Source: Crocodylus rhombifer
Lineage: Eukaryota > Chordata > Crocodylia > Crocodylidae
Assembly (NCBI GenBank): GCA_038503035.1
Contig: JAVSML010000029.1
Span: 1,697,799-1,761,798, forward strand
DNA length: 64,000 nucleotides
Reading direction: 5' to 3'
The position numbers were made by a program, and so were the translations under genes. Every line of letters starts with the position of its first letter. Within the stretch, counting starts at the first letter, position 1. The notes beneath the pieces were generated by a model. The model was not told where the DNA came from. It saw only the letters and a list, made by a program, of their open reading frames with translations, and searched no databases. This document shows, piece after piece, positions 1 through 12,339 of the stretch.

Positions 1-59
1 GGTCACTTTAGTAAATTGGGTTGTGCCTAGGCATTTTTCACAATAGATTGCAAGTCCAG

Positions 60-228
60 ATGCTCTTCACCCAGGGGTGCTGATGGAATTGGCAAGGGTC
101 ATAGCAGGGGCTCTGGCCAGGTACCAGAGGATTGGAAAAGGGTCAGTGTGGTCCCCATTTACAAGAACGGGAGGAGGATCCTGGCAATTATAAGCCAGTC
201 AGTCTCACCTCGGTCCTTGAGACGATGT
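60..228 (+). mobile_element. CR1-type LINE fragment (reverse transcriptase region)
   Basis: In the + frames this segment reads like the piece of CR1 ORF2 just before the core RT domain (ELARVIAGALA, then EDWKR.SVVPIYKNG). Frames shift inside it and no open frame persists. GC-rich sequence follows. Confidence 0.6.
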
Positions 229-935
229 GAGGGCGGTGGGAGGAATAGCGGGTGTGCCATGACAGCAGTGGTGGGGGGAGGGGAGGAGTAGGCCCAGGCC
301 CGATGTGGGGGAGGAGAAGCTGAGCTACTGCGGTGTGGGGAGCAGCGGGTCTGGGCTGACCTGGAGGTGGTGGGGGGATGGAAGGAGTCGGCTTGGAGTG
401 GATGTGGGGAAGACAGGGGGAATGGGGAAGGAGTGGGACTGGGCCTGAGTGGGGGAGAAGCCAGCCCAACACAGTGGGGGGGGAGCAGTGGGCCCAGCCC
501 AATGCAGCAGCAGGGGGAGGGGAGGAGTGGGCCTCCTCCCCTGCATCGGGCCTGCGTCCACTCCTTCCCCACCCCCCACTGTGCTGGCCCACCACCACTG
601 GGTTGGCCTGGGCCTGCTGCTCCCCCTGCTGTGGTAGCCCAGCTTCTCCCCAGCCTTGGCCCTGGTCTTCCCCTGCAACGGGCCAGGGTCTGCGCCTCCC
701 CTCCCCCTGCCGCTGTGGCGGGGAGTGGGGGAATGGACCTGGACCCCAAGCAGCAGAGGGGAAGCTGGGAGCTGGCCCAGATGGCAGTGCAGGCCTGGGG
801 CTCTATCCCTGCCTGCTCTCACCCCGCTGTCATTCTTGATGGGCGGTTGGCTTGTATAATCATAATTGGCCCACATGAAGATCCTTCCATCAGGCCCCAT
901 GTGCTCATGTACATCTGTTCCATGCTGTTGAATTC
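229..935. repeat. GC-rich interspersed sequence, class unknown
   Basis: G/C-rich DNA with many short repeated words such as GGGGGAGG and GCAGCAG gives overlapping open frames on both strands with no recognisable domain. Its right end (CATTCTTGATGGGCGGTTGG near 830) resembles the right end of another GC-rich stretch near 24467, so both are probably copies of one dispersed repeat. Confidence 0.4.
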
Positions 936-939
936 ATAA

Positions 940-2010
940 TAAATGAAGAAAACTCAAGTTTAATGCCAGCCCAGTCCATTAAAATTAATGGATTAACTTT
1001 GTATTAGGGACATAGGACAGGAAGAGACCTCTTGTTTAAGGAAATGTAGTCCTTTGCTATTGTAAGCCACCATGTCATATGCTCTCTTTCATAAATTGGT
1101 CAGGTTTCATCTTAAAAGCAGCAAGTTTCTTTTGATTTCTCCAGCTTTCATTGGAAAGCTGTTAGAATCCTCACCTCTAAATAAACTTTTTTGTTCCAAT
1201 GTCCAACCCATGATCAATTTATACTGATTTTTTTGTGTGTACATCCTTTAGTTTAAATAGCTTTTCCTGGATTCTTCTGGTGTGTTTTTAAAGAAAAAGA
1301 ATCCTTTCCCCTTTCTACCTTTTTGCTAAGCTAAACAACCCAGTCTTTTAGCCCCATCTCTGAACATAGGCTTTCTATTCCTGCTGATCCTCCTTGGAGC
1401 TATTTCTTTCACCTGTTCCAGTCTGAATTAATATGGTCTTTTAAGCAGGTCTTCACAAAGGTGAAGTCTCACTGGTGTCTTATCTGCTGGAAATATTTTT
1501 CCTAGGATCTCATTCGGCTTTTTCGTGGCCACTTCATTTTTGTGGCTCAGCCTGTGATCAACTGCTGCACAAGGTCTTATTCCTCTGTCTTTTCCAAATG
1601 ATAAGCTACCTGCTAAATACTAAAATTATTTTTTTAATCCCTCTAAATATTACTTTGCAGATTATACAATATTTAATCTCGCTTCTGTTGTGGTCCCTAT
1701 TGTCATTCACATCTTTCTTAGAACAGTGTTTAGATGACTATTATGTAATATCTGTATGATTAATCCAAATTTTGTGTTGTTAGTCCATTTTATTAGCACA
1801 CTTCTAATTGTGTGTCATGGTCATTAATGAAAATAGTAAATAAGGTCAGTTCCAAGGCAGATCCTAGAGGAATGCCATTAGTAAGCTCCCTCCAGCACGA
1901 TAACCTATGTTTCAGCAGAACTTTGTCTCCTTTATCATACGAACATAGGAATGGCCATTTACTAGGGGAAATCATATGTTCATCTTGCCCAATATCTTGT
2001 TAGTTACACG
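940..2010 (-). mobile_element. old antisense LINE (CR1-like) relic
   Basis: On the minus strand, 1793-1975 encodes GIPLGSALELTLFTIFIND, which matches the G-V-P-Q-G-S...LF-IFIND block of CR1-type reverse transcriptases. The lower-coordinate part resembles reverse-complemented CR1 3' sequence (GACATAGGACAGGAAGAGAC near 1010). It is heavily mutated. Boundaries are approximate. Confidence 0.5.
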
Positions 2011-2059
2011 GTAGCAGAGAGTGGATGGTAAAAGGAAGAGTGAACAGGGGATGACCAGG

Positions 2060-2560
2060 GTATTTCCCCTATTCCTCTCCCATTTGCAGCCTCCAGCATT
2101 TAGAGCGTAGGAAGTTCTGATTTGCAGGCTGTATCCCATGGTCAATAACTACTGACTTACCTTTCCTCTAAGAATTTGTCCAGTCCCTTTTTGAATCTGG
2201 TTGAACTCTCAGCTTCCGCAACATCTTGTGGAGTTCCACACTTAAATTACTACCTACTATTTCTAGGTAGTATAATTGTGCCTACTAGTTTAAACTTACT
2301 AGTTTCATATTATGACTTCTAGTTCTTGTATTGTGAAACTTAGTAAATAAAAAAATCCCTATTTACTTTCTCCTCACTATTTAGTATTTTATTAACTGTT
2401 ATCTTCAGGCATCTCTTGCCTAAACTGAATAGGCCTTGCTTCTTTAGTCTGTCCTCATATGGAAGCCCCTCCATACCACTAATCATCTTTGTTGCCCTTT
2501 TATGTACCTTCTATCTCTTCTATAATGTTTTTGGCATGTCCCCACAGGCAGGGGTGTGCA
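2060..2560 (-). mobile_element. antisense CR1-like LINE 3' part
   Basis: The reverse complement of about 2160-2250 reads PQDVAEAES...FKKGLDKFLE, the C-terminal end of a CR1-family ORF2. The sequence to about 2530 (TCTGTCCTCATATGGAAGCC, then CATCTTTGTTGCCC) continues that LINE antisense. It is separate from the neighbouring relic because the order of domains does not fit one copy. Confidence 0.55.
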
Positions 2561-2589
2561 CTTGCAGCTGCAAAAATAGCAGTGTCCAT

Positions 2590-3340
2590 AGTCACCAAGT
2601 TTTATTTTGCTGGGGAAGGGGGCCTAGGGTGATGACACCCCTGCAGTATGGCTGGAGCAAAGCCAAGCAAAGCCTATAGGGTGGAGGGGCAGATGAAGGC
2701 TGCCCATTGTGAGCTCAGGGCTCCCCACCCTGCTGCCCTCCCCCCAGCAGCCCCATGCTGCCATGACAAAGAACCTTCTGCCTACCTGGCAGCAGCAGGA
2801 GGCACAACTCCACATTGCTGCCCCTGCTGCTGTATGGTAACGCCCTGGCATAGGGCTCCCAGGGGGCAGCAGAGAGGGAAGCCCCGAGCCCCCACTGGGC
2901 AGCCAGCATCCGCCTCTGCCCCATGCACAAATCTGCAGAGCATGTGCCCCCTCATGCACTGCTCCCTGGGAGTGCACCAAGTGGCAGGAAACTGCCCCTC
3001 CTGCCCCCTGGATGAACCACCTGTGGCTCTGTCCCACTCCCTGCCCCAGGCCCCATGCACTGTCCTGGCTGGGCAATACCCTCTGGCCCAGCCTCTGCTC
3101 CACTCCCTTCGCCATAGGGGCCTCAATCCACGCCCCCCCCCCCCCATAGGCTTACCTGCAGACAGCTGGGGCAACTGCTCTGCAGTCCTGCCTGGGTCTG
3201 TATTCCTGGCCACAGACAGCCTGGCTTCTGAAGGATTGGGCCTTTGGCTCCCATAGGTGTCAGGAGTGTAAGGGGAATCACACCACCATGCCCCTATGAA
3301 TCCACCCATGATAGTTATGAAGTCCACTTCAGCCAACAAA
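2590..3340. repeat. GC-rich interspersed sequence, no gene
   Basis: CCC/GGG-rich DNA with a poly-C run at about 3136-3147. Long frames exist on both strands (for example 2648-3256) but they are proline, alanine and cysteine rich with no domain and no splice context. I treat it as repeat-derived non-coding DNA. From 3341 to 3735 nothing is recognised. Confidence 0.35.
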
Positions 3341-3743
3341 GCACTTTGTGTACTTTTTTTCCAAACTTCACTCTTTCAAAGTTAAGATGTTTCTGAACTC
3401 CTGCAATGTGAAAAGGGTTCTGTCATTTTCCCTATGCAGAATGGAGCCATTGATAAAGTTTCTGTGCCTATTTGTTTCCTTAATTGAGAGATCTAAAAGT
3501 AAAGAGATATCAGCATAAAGACTGTCCAGGTAGATAATGGAGAATACTAAGTTTTGTAGGAGACCACCAAGGTGGAACCAATATTTGTAGTCCTACTAGA
3601 ATAAAGGTAGCTCAATAGCATCCTTCCAGTATGCTTCTGTAACCAATATCTACGGGGCACTTGATCATGCTCTTTGCAATCACAGAAGCCTCCAGAACAG
3701 ATGCTACATTTACTAAGGTACATCAGCCTTTGCTCACCTAGAG

Positions 3744-4162
3744 CAGTGGTGCTCAACCTTGTGGCCCCACAGGCCAAATGAGTGGCACAGGGCTGGTCTG
3801 CAGGTTGGATTGGATCCCACATGCCAGAATTGAGCCCACACACCCAGATCAGGCCCCACACAGTTTGGCTGAACCCCACATCCTGGGATTGGGTTCTCTG
3901 CTGCCTCTGCATGCTGGGATTGGGTGCTGGGGCCCCACACCACATCTGCCCAGTCTCATGTGCCAGGATCAAGTTCTGGGGTCCCATGTTGCACCCATCC
4001 AGCTCTGCATGCCAGGATTCAGCTTCAGGGCCCTGCCCTGCCCAGCTCTGCGTGTCAGGATTTGGCTCTGCACCACTTTGCACATCTGATATAGTGTGCA
4101 GGGCCACAAGACATGGCGCTGGGGCTGGATCTGGCTTATGGGTCAGGAGTTGAGCACACCTG
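3744..4162. mobile_element. hAT-like non-autonomous DNA transposon
   Basis: The left end CAGTGGTGCTCAACC and the reverse complement of the right end, CAGGTGTGCTCAACTCC, form inverted repeats of the hAT type. Flanks ACCTAGAG (3736-3743) and ACTTAGAA (4163-4170) agree at 6 of 8 positions, fitting a decayed 8-bp target duplication. The interior is a degenerate series around CATGCCAGGATT-like words. It encodes nothing recognisable. Confidence 0.65.
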
Positions 4163-4170
4163 ACTTAGAA

Positions 4171-4840
4171 GATTCCAAGACCCACCCCCTGTATGAGGGC
4201 TATGGCATTACACCCAGAGTGAGGCTTTGCATATAGACACTCTCTCAAAGGAAAAAGATTAGTTACTTGACTAGAAACTAGAGTTCTTTACAATGTGTTT
4301 GAAGTGTTCATTAAATTAAAGAAGTTTAAGGAATATGATGGTAATTTAAAATCGTAAGTCTGAGTACAATCTTTGTAAATCTGAGTATTTTTAGTGCGTA
4401 TTTAAAATATTCACTAGATTGTATTTAAATTGTCTAATGCAAAATATTTATTGTCTAATGTGCATTTCTCCATGTGTTCTTTTTAACATTTCTGCATAAA
4501 TACCTACACTTTTTTATCCTTCTCTCCATTTTTACTTTAATGTTTAAATGTAGTTTTCGGCTTTGTATCATGACCTTTTTGCTTGATTTGAGTAGAAATG
4601 ATGCTGATTTGTTAAACTCCCTGCATGACATTGCTAAATTATAAAGTTTATGTTCACACTCATATTCTCAATTTTTCTGTATGCAAAAGTGAAGTATGTC
4701 TGACTGGATGATGAAACAAATGTGCCATTGTTTTTTATAAGTTGTTGTACTTCCTGTATGATGAGGAAAGTATGAATGTCTAATCTTCTTGTTTTTTCTC
4801 CATATACTTGCTGATAAAGTGGAATTCAAAAGAATCCCTC
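4171..4840. other. AT-rich intergenic sequence, nothing recognised
   Basis: Single-copy looking AT-rich DNA. No exon, RNA gene or repeat that I can identify. Confidence 0.5.
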
Positions 4841-4845
4841 TAATC

Positions 4846-5440
4846 CAGGGGTGCTCAGCCTCCAGTCTATATGCCAAATGTGGTTCTCAGAGCCCCTGCA
4901 TGTGGCCTGCAGGACTCCCTACAGGTCAGGAAATTTGGTGGTGGAGGAGCAGTGTCAATGAATATGGCTATCCTTCCCCTACCAAATTTCTAAGGCTCAC
5001 ATGGTGGGTCAGAGCCTGGCCATGCCCACACCCTGCACAGCTGGATCAGGGTTGGGCCATGCTCCCTCTCCCCCTTCTTCTTCCCCTTCTTCTTCTCCTC
5101 CTCTGCAGCTAGATCGGTGTTGAGCCACACCCATTCTCCCCCTCCATAGCTGGATGGAGCCAGGCCACGTGCTCTCCCTACCACTGCAGTTGCACTGGGG
5201 CCAGGCTATGGCATGAAAGAACAGGTCAGGCACTGTTTAGAAAAGTTGGGCTTATAAAAGTCCATGGGACTGAAAGGGATGCACCAGAGGGTGCTGAGGT
5301 AGTCAGCTGATGTGACTGCAGAGCCTGGCCCAGTAGCATAACAAAGTGAGGTGATGGGGCACCAGCCTTAAGTGCCGACACTGGGGGGTGTATAAAAATA
5401 GCAGCAGCCAACAACACAACCATTAAGGTTTCATGAACCA
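4846..5440. repeat. hAT-like fragment and adjoining repeat pieces
   Basis: A CAGGGGTGCTCAGCC start at 4846 resembles the end of the element at 3744, but no matching right end was found, so it looks truncated. A pyrimidine-rich stretch follows at 5065-5110. Another repeat piece begins near 5331 with AGTAGCATAAC, a word that recurs at about 42062. Confidence 0.4.
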
Positions 5441-5464
5441 CTATTACACTGAAGGTACCCCTCC

Positions 5465-5678
5465 AAAAATGCCAGATATTTACTTATTTTTTAATTACAG
5501 AAAAATAATAGAGCAATTGTTTGGGTGCAAAGAACTTAGAGACCACAGAGGTCAGAATGTTTTAGGATCCTCTGGGTTTATCTTGTGAACCTTGTGAAAC
5601 ACCTAAGAGTGGTATTATTGTGCAGAATTCTTTAAATGATCTCATGGCACCCCAGAGTACCTTGGTTAAGAATTGCTG
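5465..5678 (+). mobile_element. truncated copy of the small hAT element found at 62620
   Basis: It shares ordered blocks with 62620-62931: AATAGAGCAATT, then CTCTGGGTT.ATCTTGTGAA, then CACCTAAGAGTG, then GGCACCCCAGAGT, ending AATTGCTG. Its left end is missing or replaced. Confidence 0.65.
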
Positions 5679-5689
5679 ATTTAAACTTT

Positions 5690-7380
5690 TTTTGTAAAGA
5701 ATTTTGAGCATCTTGCAATTAAATCCAAGTCAAAGATCTGCCCAAGTAAGAAAGCTCAGCATTCAGGCATGGTTAAAGCACTAAGTGCAACTTTCAAACC
5801 TGGACTGAGGCCTTGAGCTGAGTTCATATGTGACTTCCAATGAGCCGCCATATGGACATGTACCATGGTTTGCCTAAGGTCAGTGGTTCCCACACACAGG
5901 AACCTGCTTAGCAAACTTCTCTTTCTTCTTCTTAGTGCTATCACAAGAGTCACCTCACAGGCAGCACAGCCACAACACAGGAGAGAATGAAACCAGCAGC
6001 ACCTGAATCTTTATTCATCAATAACAAAAATATACCTAATTATGCTCTTACCCAAGTACCCTTATGGAGCTCAATGGAAATACACCAATGCACAGTCTGT
6101 GGAGAATCAGGCACACTGCCCCTAATGTATACAAACTTAAACTTGCATCTATGTAGAGAATTAACTGTGTGTCAATACAATAAATAAATAGGTATTAATA
6201 AATTAGTATTTTTATGTTGCCCTAAATCAATGTATCAATATTTATTTCAAAATAAAAAGTCCTGCTTTGATTTTGAGTGTCTTAAGTAACTGCTTAAGTT
6301 TGGGTGAAGACTAGTGACACTCAATTTTGAGGAGAGACACAGAGTTATTTTAAATAGTGGCCTTACAAAGCAGATATAATACCACTTTTTTGTCTGGTGT
6401 TGGATGGCTGTCATCAGGTTTTTCTGCAGCAGCTTTGGGTCTGCTGGATAATATCAAGCTTGTTTATAATCCATTACTTGATACACACTAATCTCTGTAC
6501 TTCACAAGTGATATGACTGTCCTAAATTATCTTGTTCTTTTCCTTACCAGGCTTTTAGTGTGAACTTCTCTACACATTACATTTATGCCTTGATTAATGT
6601 GTTAATCATGGTGTAAATGGTTGCTACATATGCAACCAATTTAAGCTGTCAGGCACAGGGGTCAGAAATTCTCAGAGGAGCAGTTTAATTCTCTAGTGGG
6701 GGAAGCCCTTCCCCTAACTGGGAGCCTCTGATCCCCTACCCAAGCTGCTGGGCCCCGGGTTTTGATAACTATCTGAATGTCAACCCCTGGGTTCCAGACA
6801 TGGGGCTGTTTGGCAAAAGCCAACTATCAACCGATTGTCTTCCCAGACAGCCTTGGGTGAACTGGACCTGGGGCTGTCTGACCCAGGGCTGACAATCACT
6901 TGATTCTCAGCTCTAGCCCCACACCAGTGAAATGAACTGGTTCACTCCAGGACTGATCAGCTGATTGTCAGCCCCAGCCCAACTTGCTGGTGCAGGGAAA
7001 GCCCAGCAACCAGCAAGTAATAATGGTAAATTGGGATCTGATCCCCAATCCCAAAATCATGCCTCCTGCCATGCATGTATGGCATAGCAGGAGGTGTAAT
7101 TGTTGGGAGCAGGGATGGGGTCCATCAAGCCATTAAATGAGTGTATGCGGCATGCCACCATTTTGCCTGTCTGTTAGCTACCAGATAATTTTTCTTATAT
7201 CCTGTTTTTTATTTTCATGTAAGAGTTTTACATGGGTCCTTGTTCCATCTGCTCTTTAGCCCTGCTGTGTCTGCTTCTCTCCCAGAGACCCAAGGAAGTG
7301 TTCTGGGATACCAAAAGCTTGTTTAAGTCTCTCCAAGATATCACCCACAAGAATTCTTGCCTCTTACATATTTCCTAAAC
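5690..7380. other. intergenic sequence, nothing firmly recognised
   Basis: AT-rich DNA to about 6650, then a moderately GC-rich stretch to 7010 with repeated CCCAG and TGATTGTCAGC-like words that may be an old repeat. No exon or RNA gene seen. Confidence 0.4.
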
Positions 7381-7383
7381 TAG

Positions 7384-7700
7384 GCATTTTCAGTCCCTGG
7401 CCTGTGGCCCGGTGCTGGGCCATGGCAGGTCAACTGCCAGTCCACAGCAGGGTTGGCTGCTGGACCAGAAATGGCCACAGACTGGCAAATTGTAGCCCCC
7501 CCCAGAGCTGGGCAGAGAGGCAACAGCTCCTTCTGCAGGGCCCACGGCAGCACAGGATTTGGCCCACCCTCCCCGCCCAGGGGTTGGGGATATCCTTACC
7601 TGGCTGCTGGCCAGAAATTCCAGCCGCAGTCGGCTGTGACTCCTGGGCCATGTTTTGCATAAAAACTTTGAGGACCCTGTCATAGACCATTGCAACTACA
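7384..7700. repeat. GC-rich repeat fragment
   Basis: The start (CAGTCCCTGGCCTGTGGCCC at 7390) has the 'subject to hAT end' style seen elsewhere in the window, but no inverted partner is clear. Overlapping frames on both strands carry no domain. Confidence 0.35.
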
Positions 7701-7704
7701 ATAT

Positions 7705-8960
7705 CATGTCACCACTAGCCTTCAGTAAAGCATTTGATGCAGTGCTAATTTGGAAAATTATTGAACTAGAAGGGAGGGAGATTACTACAAGAGTTGTGGC
7801 GTGAGTAAGGCAATGGCAGAAGGGAGGATTAGAGTAGGCTGTGTATTTCATCACTGAGGAACCACTAAGGGGAAGAGAGGTTGCTGCTCAAGGATTTGTC
7901 TTGGAACTGATTTTATTAAATATTTTCATCAGTGATCCTGTCACAACAAATTGGAGTGCGATAAGGAAATTTGCTGATGGCACACATCTGGGAGATATTT
8001 TTAATTCACTTTCTTCAGAAAGATGTATGTAAATCAGTACAATTGGATTGGATTGGAATAACATAAATGAAAACCTGGATGACTTGTAGTAGCCATGTGT
8101 CCATCTCACAAGACAATAAAATTGTGCTGAGTGAGACAGCTCACTGAACATGAAAGATGAAGCAAAGCTGGAGTGACCTCTCCAGGATGTAAAAGTCTAG
8201 GCAACGTAGATAGAGACACCAAGTTGCACACACACTAGCTTCTTCCTTTCAGCCTTGCTGCTTTACTCCAAATGAAAGGCAGGTGCCAGTATGTTTGGAA
8301 CCATCTTGGCTGCAGGAGTTTCGAGAATGCAGGAGATCATCCATTTGTCCATCTATCAGGTCTCCACTCCTAGACTTGCTGCCAACTCAAGTTAAAGAGC
8401 CCAATCTACCCTATTACAGAGTAGACCTTAGTTCTACAAACTATTGGCAGTATTTTCTCTGCCAGGAGTAAGACTAATACCCACGTTTAAGGTGCTCTTC
8501 TAGACATTTGCATCCTACAGGTTGCCAGGTTATTTAACTCCAAATACTGGGCAGTGGCTAGCAGTAGCGGGTAGTTCCATCTACTGTAAACTATGGTAGC
8601 AGGCAAACCTGACCTGATTTAAGGACTGACTTTAAGGACTGGAGTAATGGAAATAAGAGGAAATGTAATTGAACAAAGTTCTCCCAGGGACTGATAACAA
8701 GAATCTTGTCCAAAAATCTTGTCATAGAAAGATTACTTGTCCTCTGGAAATGACAGGGGAGGAAGTAAGACCTGGGTGTATTAGTTGATCATTGTATGAC
8801 TGTGAGACACCAGTGTAATATGCTCATGAAAAAAGCACATGCAGTCCCCGGGTACATTTGGTGAGCTATTTCCTAGAGAGTTAGAGAACTATTAATGCCT
8901 TTGCAGAAGACGTGATGAGGTCTCATCTTAGCTGTTGTATGCAGCTCTGTTCACTAATGA
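7705..8960 (+). mobile_element. old CR1/L3-like LINE relic
   Basis: Near 7720-7750 the + strand reads AFSKAFDAV, and near 7970-7990 KFADGTHLGDIF, corresponding to the F-S-K-A-F-D and F-A-D-D-T motifs of CR1-type reverse transcriptase; the second catalytic Asp is replaced by Gly. Around 8770-8870 the reading DHCMTVRHQCNMLMKKAHAV fits the post-RT region. Many stops and frameshifts show it is long dead. Confidence 0.6.
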
Positions 8961-8989
8961 TCCAACTAGAGGCGCTGACAGAAATGACA

Positions 8990-9500
8990 TTTGTCACATG
9001 ATTGGCCCCTTGAAAGTGCTCTACAGCCATGCCTTGATAGAAGAGAATGGCTGCAGAACACTTTAAAAGTACCCAGTCATGTGACAAATTAGCCCTCATG
9101 TAATGAGGGTTCAGATGAAGGTGCTCCAAAGAAGACTGCCTTCATCAATTTCTGGCTGATTGGGGCTGGGCTGATGCCGCCCAGCCCCACCTCTAGTGCT
9201 ATCTGCAGGATGAAAAGGGAGGGGAGGGAGCTCAGGCTGCGGTTTGCCCAGCCTGCACTGGAGGGGAGGTGGGTACGTTGGAGCCCCTTCCCTTCTCCCT
9301 GCTCCCATCCTGGAGATCGCACCAAAGATGTTTGGGTGGTGGGGCCTCAGACAGGCAGCTCCTTCTAGATGGGATCAAGCTTCACTTCAGAACCACACCC
9401 CACCCAACCCAGCAGTGAATGTCTCTTGTGTTTGGGGCGGGGGGGGGGTGGGCAGGGAGGTTGCTGTAAATGATGGCACTTTCTGTGAAGCAGCATGAGT
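8990..9500. repeat. GC-rich repeat-like stretch with a G run
   Basis: Contains a run of G at about 9437-9448 and GC-rich low-complexity sequence. No coding signal. From 9500 to 10640 nothing is recognised except a short TG-rich run at about 10142-10168. Confidence 0.35.
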
Positions 9501-10744
9501 TACACTGGGGATTTGCATGTCTGTCAGTGCCCTAAAAGACCATGGGTTGCTTAGCTTAGCAAAATGAAGGTAGAGAAAGGGATGCGATTGCTTTTTATAA
9601 GTTAAATTGAGTTGGGTTGTAAACACCAGACAGAGAGAAGACACTTTGAAACAAAAGGACAAAGTACAAATAGCTGTAGGTAGTTTTTGTATCTTTATGG
9701 CTTGTGTAGTCCTTGAAGCTCTACCGTAAACTATGTTATACACATTCTTGTTGAATGTCTTCTCATAAACATACAGTAGTTCTCAGAGATTTTGTAATTA
9801 CTTGCAAATGTAAGTGGCATTAGGTCACACAGCTTACCTCCAAACGAAGAAACACAGCTGGCCTTCTAAAACCATGCCAAATTAATAAATGCTCATACTG
9901 TGGTGAAAAGACCTTTTTATAAGCATTGCTTGGTCTACCAGAATTCAGATTAACTTGGAAATATGCTCAGTATATAGACAATCTTAACTTCAAAGATAGC
10001 TGTAATCATCTCTTTCAAAAACTTTCAAATCATCATTTGTATCACTTTGTGTTAGATCCATAAAATCTTAACCAGAGAAGCAAGACTTTTTCTATGTGAT
10101 TTATCATTTGACTGTATTTGTATCATGTATACATAATCTATGTATATGTGTGTGTGTTTGTGTGTGTACAGATCAAGGATACAAAGTCTGTATAAAAAAT
10201 GGTAAATGAAAAAGCAATTGATTTACCATTAAAAATATATTTGTCTTTGTCATTGGCAACCCTCACTGTTACCCAAGTGTGTTCCTAAATAAATTTCTAG
10301 CATTTCCCCCCTCCGTCTTTTAAATCTATTTACTTGGACTTCTATGCTGGGCTAAACAGTGGTGTCTGAGCATCTCATAACTTTTTTTTAGCCACAGTAG
10401 ATCATTTTCTCTTGCATTGTGGCCTAGTAAATATGGGGAGAATGTTTTTCCTTCTTTCTTTCCCTCATGTGCCTTCTTATTGTATTGTTATACCTGTATG
10501 AAAATTAAATCAGACAAGTAAGTGTTGCACTTTATTTTGAGGGTGGCAGATTTGTGAATTTCTTGCTCTTCGGCTCACTTCAGGGAAATTTATCTCTTTT
10601 TTTGAGTTTCATCTTTGGTAGGATTGAGAGTTTCATTAGTTCCTAAATAACATAACTGTTGTAGGAGATCATTAGTGTGGCAAAAGAGAGAGCACGTAAA
10701 GCAGCTTGAGCCATACCAGGAACTTTTTGTTTAAGATATACCCT

Positions 10745-12332
10745 GCCCTCCATTAACGCTGACCTCGTGAAGGAACACCTTGAGAAGCTGGATACCTTCA
10801 AGTCAGCCGGCCCTGACAATCTACGCCCCAGGGTACTCAAGGAGCTGGCGAGCATCATAGCCCAGCCTCTGGCACGGATCTTGAAAACTCCTGGCGCTCT
10901 GGTGTAGTGCCCAAAGACTAGAAGAAGGCCAATGTGGTGCCAACTTCAAGAAAGGGAGGAAAGTGGATCCAGCTAACTACAGGCCCATTAGCCTGACCTC
11001 TATTCTGGGGAAGATCTTAGAAAAGTTTATTAAGGAGGCCATCCTTGATGGACTGGCCGACACCAACATCCTAAGGGATAGCCAGCACAGGTTTGTTGTG
11101 GGTAGGTCTTGCTTGACCCAATCTCATTTCCTTTTACGATCAGGTGACCTATCACCTGGAGAAGGGAGAAGAGGTTGATGTCATATATCTTGACTTCAAA
11201 AAAGCCTTCGATCTGGTATCCCATGATCACCTCTTGGTGAAACTGGCCAATTGTGGCCTTGGGTCCACCATGATCCGTTGGCTGGGAAATTGGCTCTGTG
11301 GTCAGACCCAGAGGTTTGTAATTGATGGCAGTCACTCATCATGGTGTCTTGTGACCAGTGGGGTCCCCCAAGGCTCTGTCCTTGGACCCATATTGTTTAA
11401 CATCTTCGTTAATGACATGGACATTGGAGTCGGAAGCGGACTGGCCAGGTTTGCTGATGATACCAAACTTTGGGGCAAAGCGTCCATACCTGAAGACCAG
11501 AAGATGATCCAGGCTGACCTGACAGGCTCAGCAGATGGGCGGATGAGAATCTGATGGTGTTTGACACCGAAAAATGCAAGGTTTTCCGCCTTGGGAAGAA
11601 AAACCTGCAGCATCCTTATAGGCTCAGCAGTGCTGTGCTGGCTAGCACTATGGAAGAAAGAGACTTGGGGGTCATCATTGACCACAAGATGAATATAAGC
11701 CTTCAGTGAGATGCTGTGGCTAGTAAAGCAACCAAAATGCTGGCGTGCATCCATAGATGCTTCTCAAGCAAATCCTGGGACGTCATGCTCCCCTTGTACT
11801 TGGCCTTGGTGAGGCCGCAGCTGGAGTACTGCATCCAGTTTTGGGCTCCACAATACAAAAAGGATGTGGAGAAGCTTGAGAGAGTCCAGAGGAGAGCCAC
11901 GCGCATGATCAGAGGTCAGGAAAACAGACCTTATGACAATAGGCTGAGAACCATGATGCTCTTTAGCCTAGAAAAGTGCAGGCTCAGGGGTGATCTGTTG
12001 GACACGTATAAGTTTGTCAGGGGTGACCACCAGTATCTGGGGGAACATTTGTTCACCAGAGCTCCCCAAGGGATGATGAAGTCAAACGGTCATAAACTAC
12101 TGCAAGACTGTTTCAGGCTGGGCATAAGGAGGAATTTCTTTACTGTCCGAGCCCCCAAGGTCTGGAGCAGCCTGCATTTGGAGATGGTTCAAGCACCGAA
12201 ATTGAACAACCTCAAGAGTAAATTGGATGCTTATCTCACTGGGATCCTATGACCCCAGCTGACTTCCTGCCCTCCAGGCGCGGGGCTGGACTCGATGATC
12301 TTCCGAGGTCCCTTCCAGCCCTAATGTCTATG
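10745..12332 (+). mobile_element. CR1 LINE, 5'-truncated, with most of ORF2 RT
   Basis: The + strand carries CR1 ORF2 from FKSAGPDNLRPRVLKELA through NYRPISLTSILGKILEKF, YLDFKKAFDLVSHD, VTSGVPQGSVLGPILFNIF and FADDTKLWG (about 11450-11476, catalytic Asp pair intact) to the C-terminal LEYCIQFWAPQYKKDVEKLE and the 3' end near 12332 (CTTCCAGCCCTAATGTCTAT). It is broken by an in-frame TAG near 10904, frameshifts near 10940, 11150 and 11550, and a TGA near 11707. Retrotransposon coding is therefore inactive. Confidence 0.92.
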
Positions 12333-12339
12333 AAAACTA

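Noticed and set aside
159..939. Several overlapping long open frames on both strands (up to 196 codons)
   Set aside because: They arise from GC-rich repeat sequence, are Pro/Gly/Ser/Ala rich, overlap in multiple frames and show no domain or splice context.
2624..3339. Frames of 163-202 codons on both strands
   Set aside because: GC-rich low-complexity DNA; composition is biased and no family is recognisable.
10142..10168. TG-rich run as a possible regulatory or Z-DNA element
   Set aside because: Short, interrupted and far from any gene; ordinary microsatellite.
11144..12252. Possible gene encoding a reverse transcriptase
   Set aside because: It is a CR1 LINE with stops and frameshifts and the characteristic CR1 3' end, so it is annotated as a mobile element and not as a host gene.
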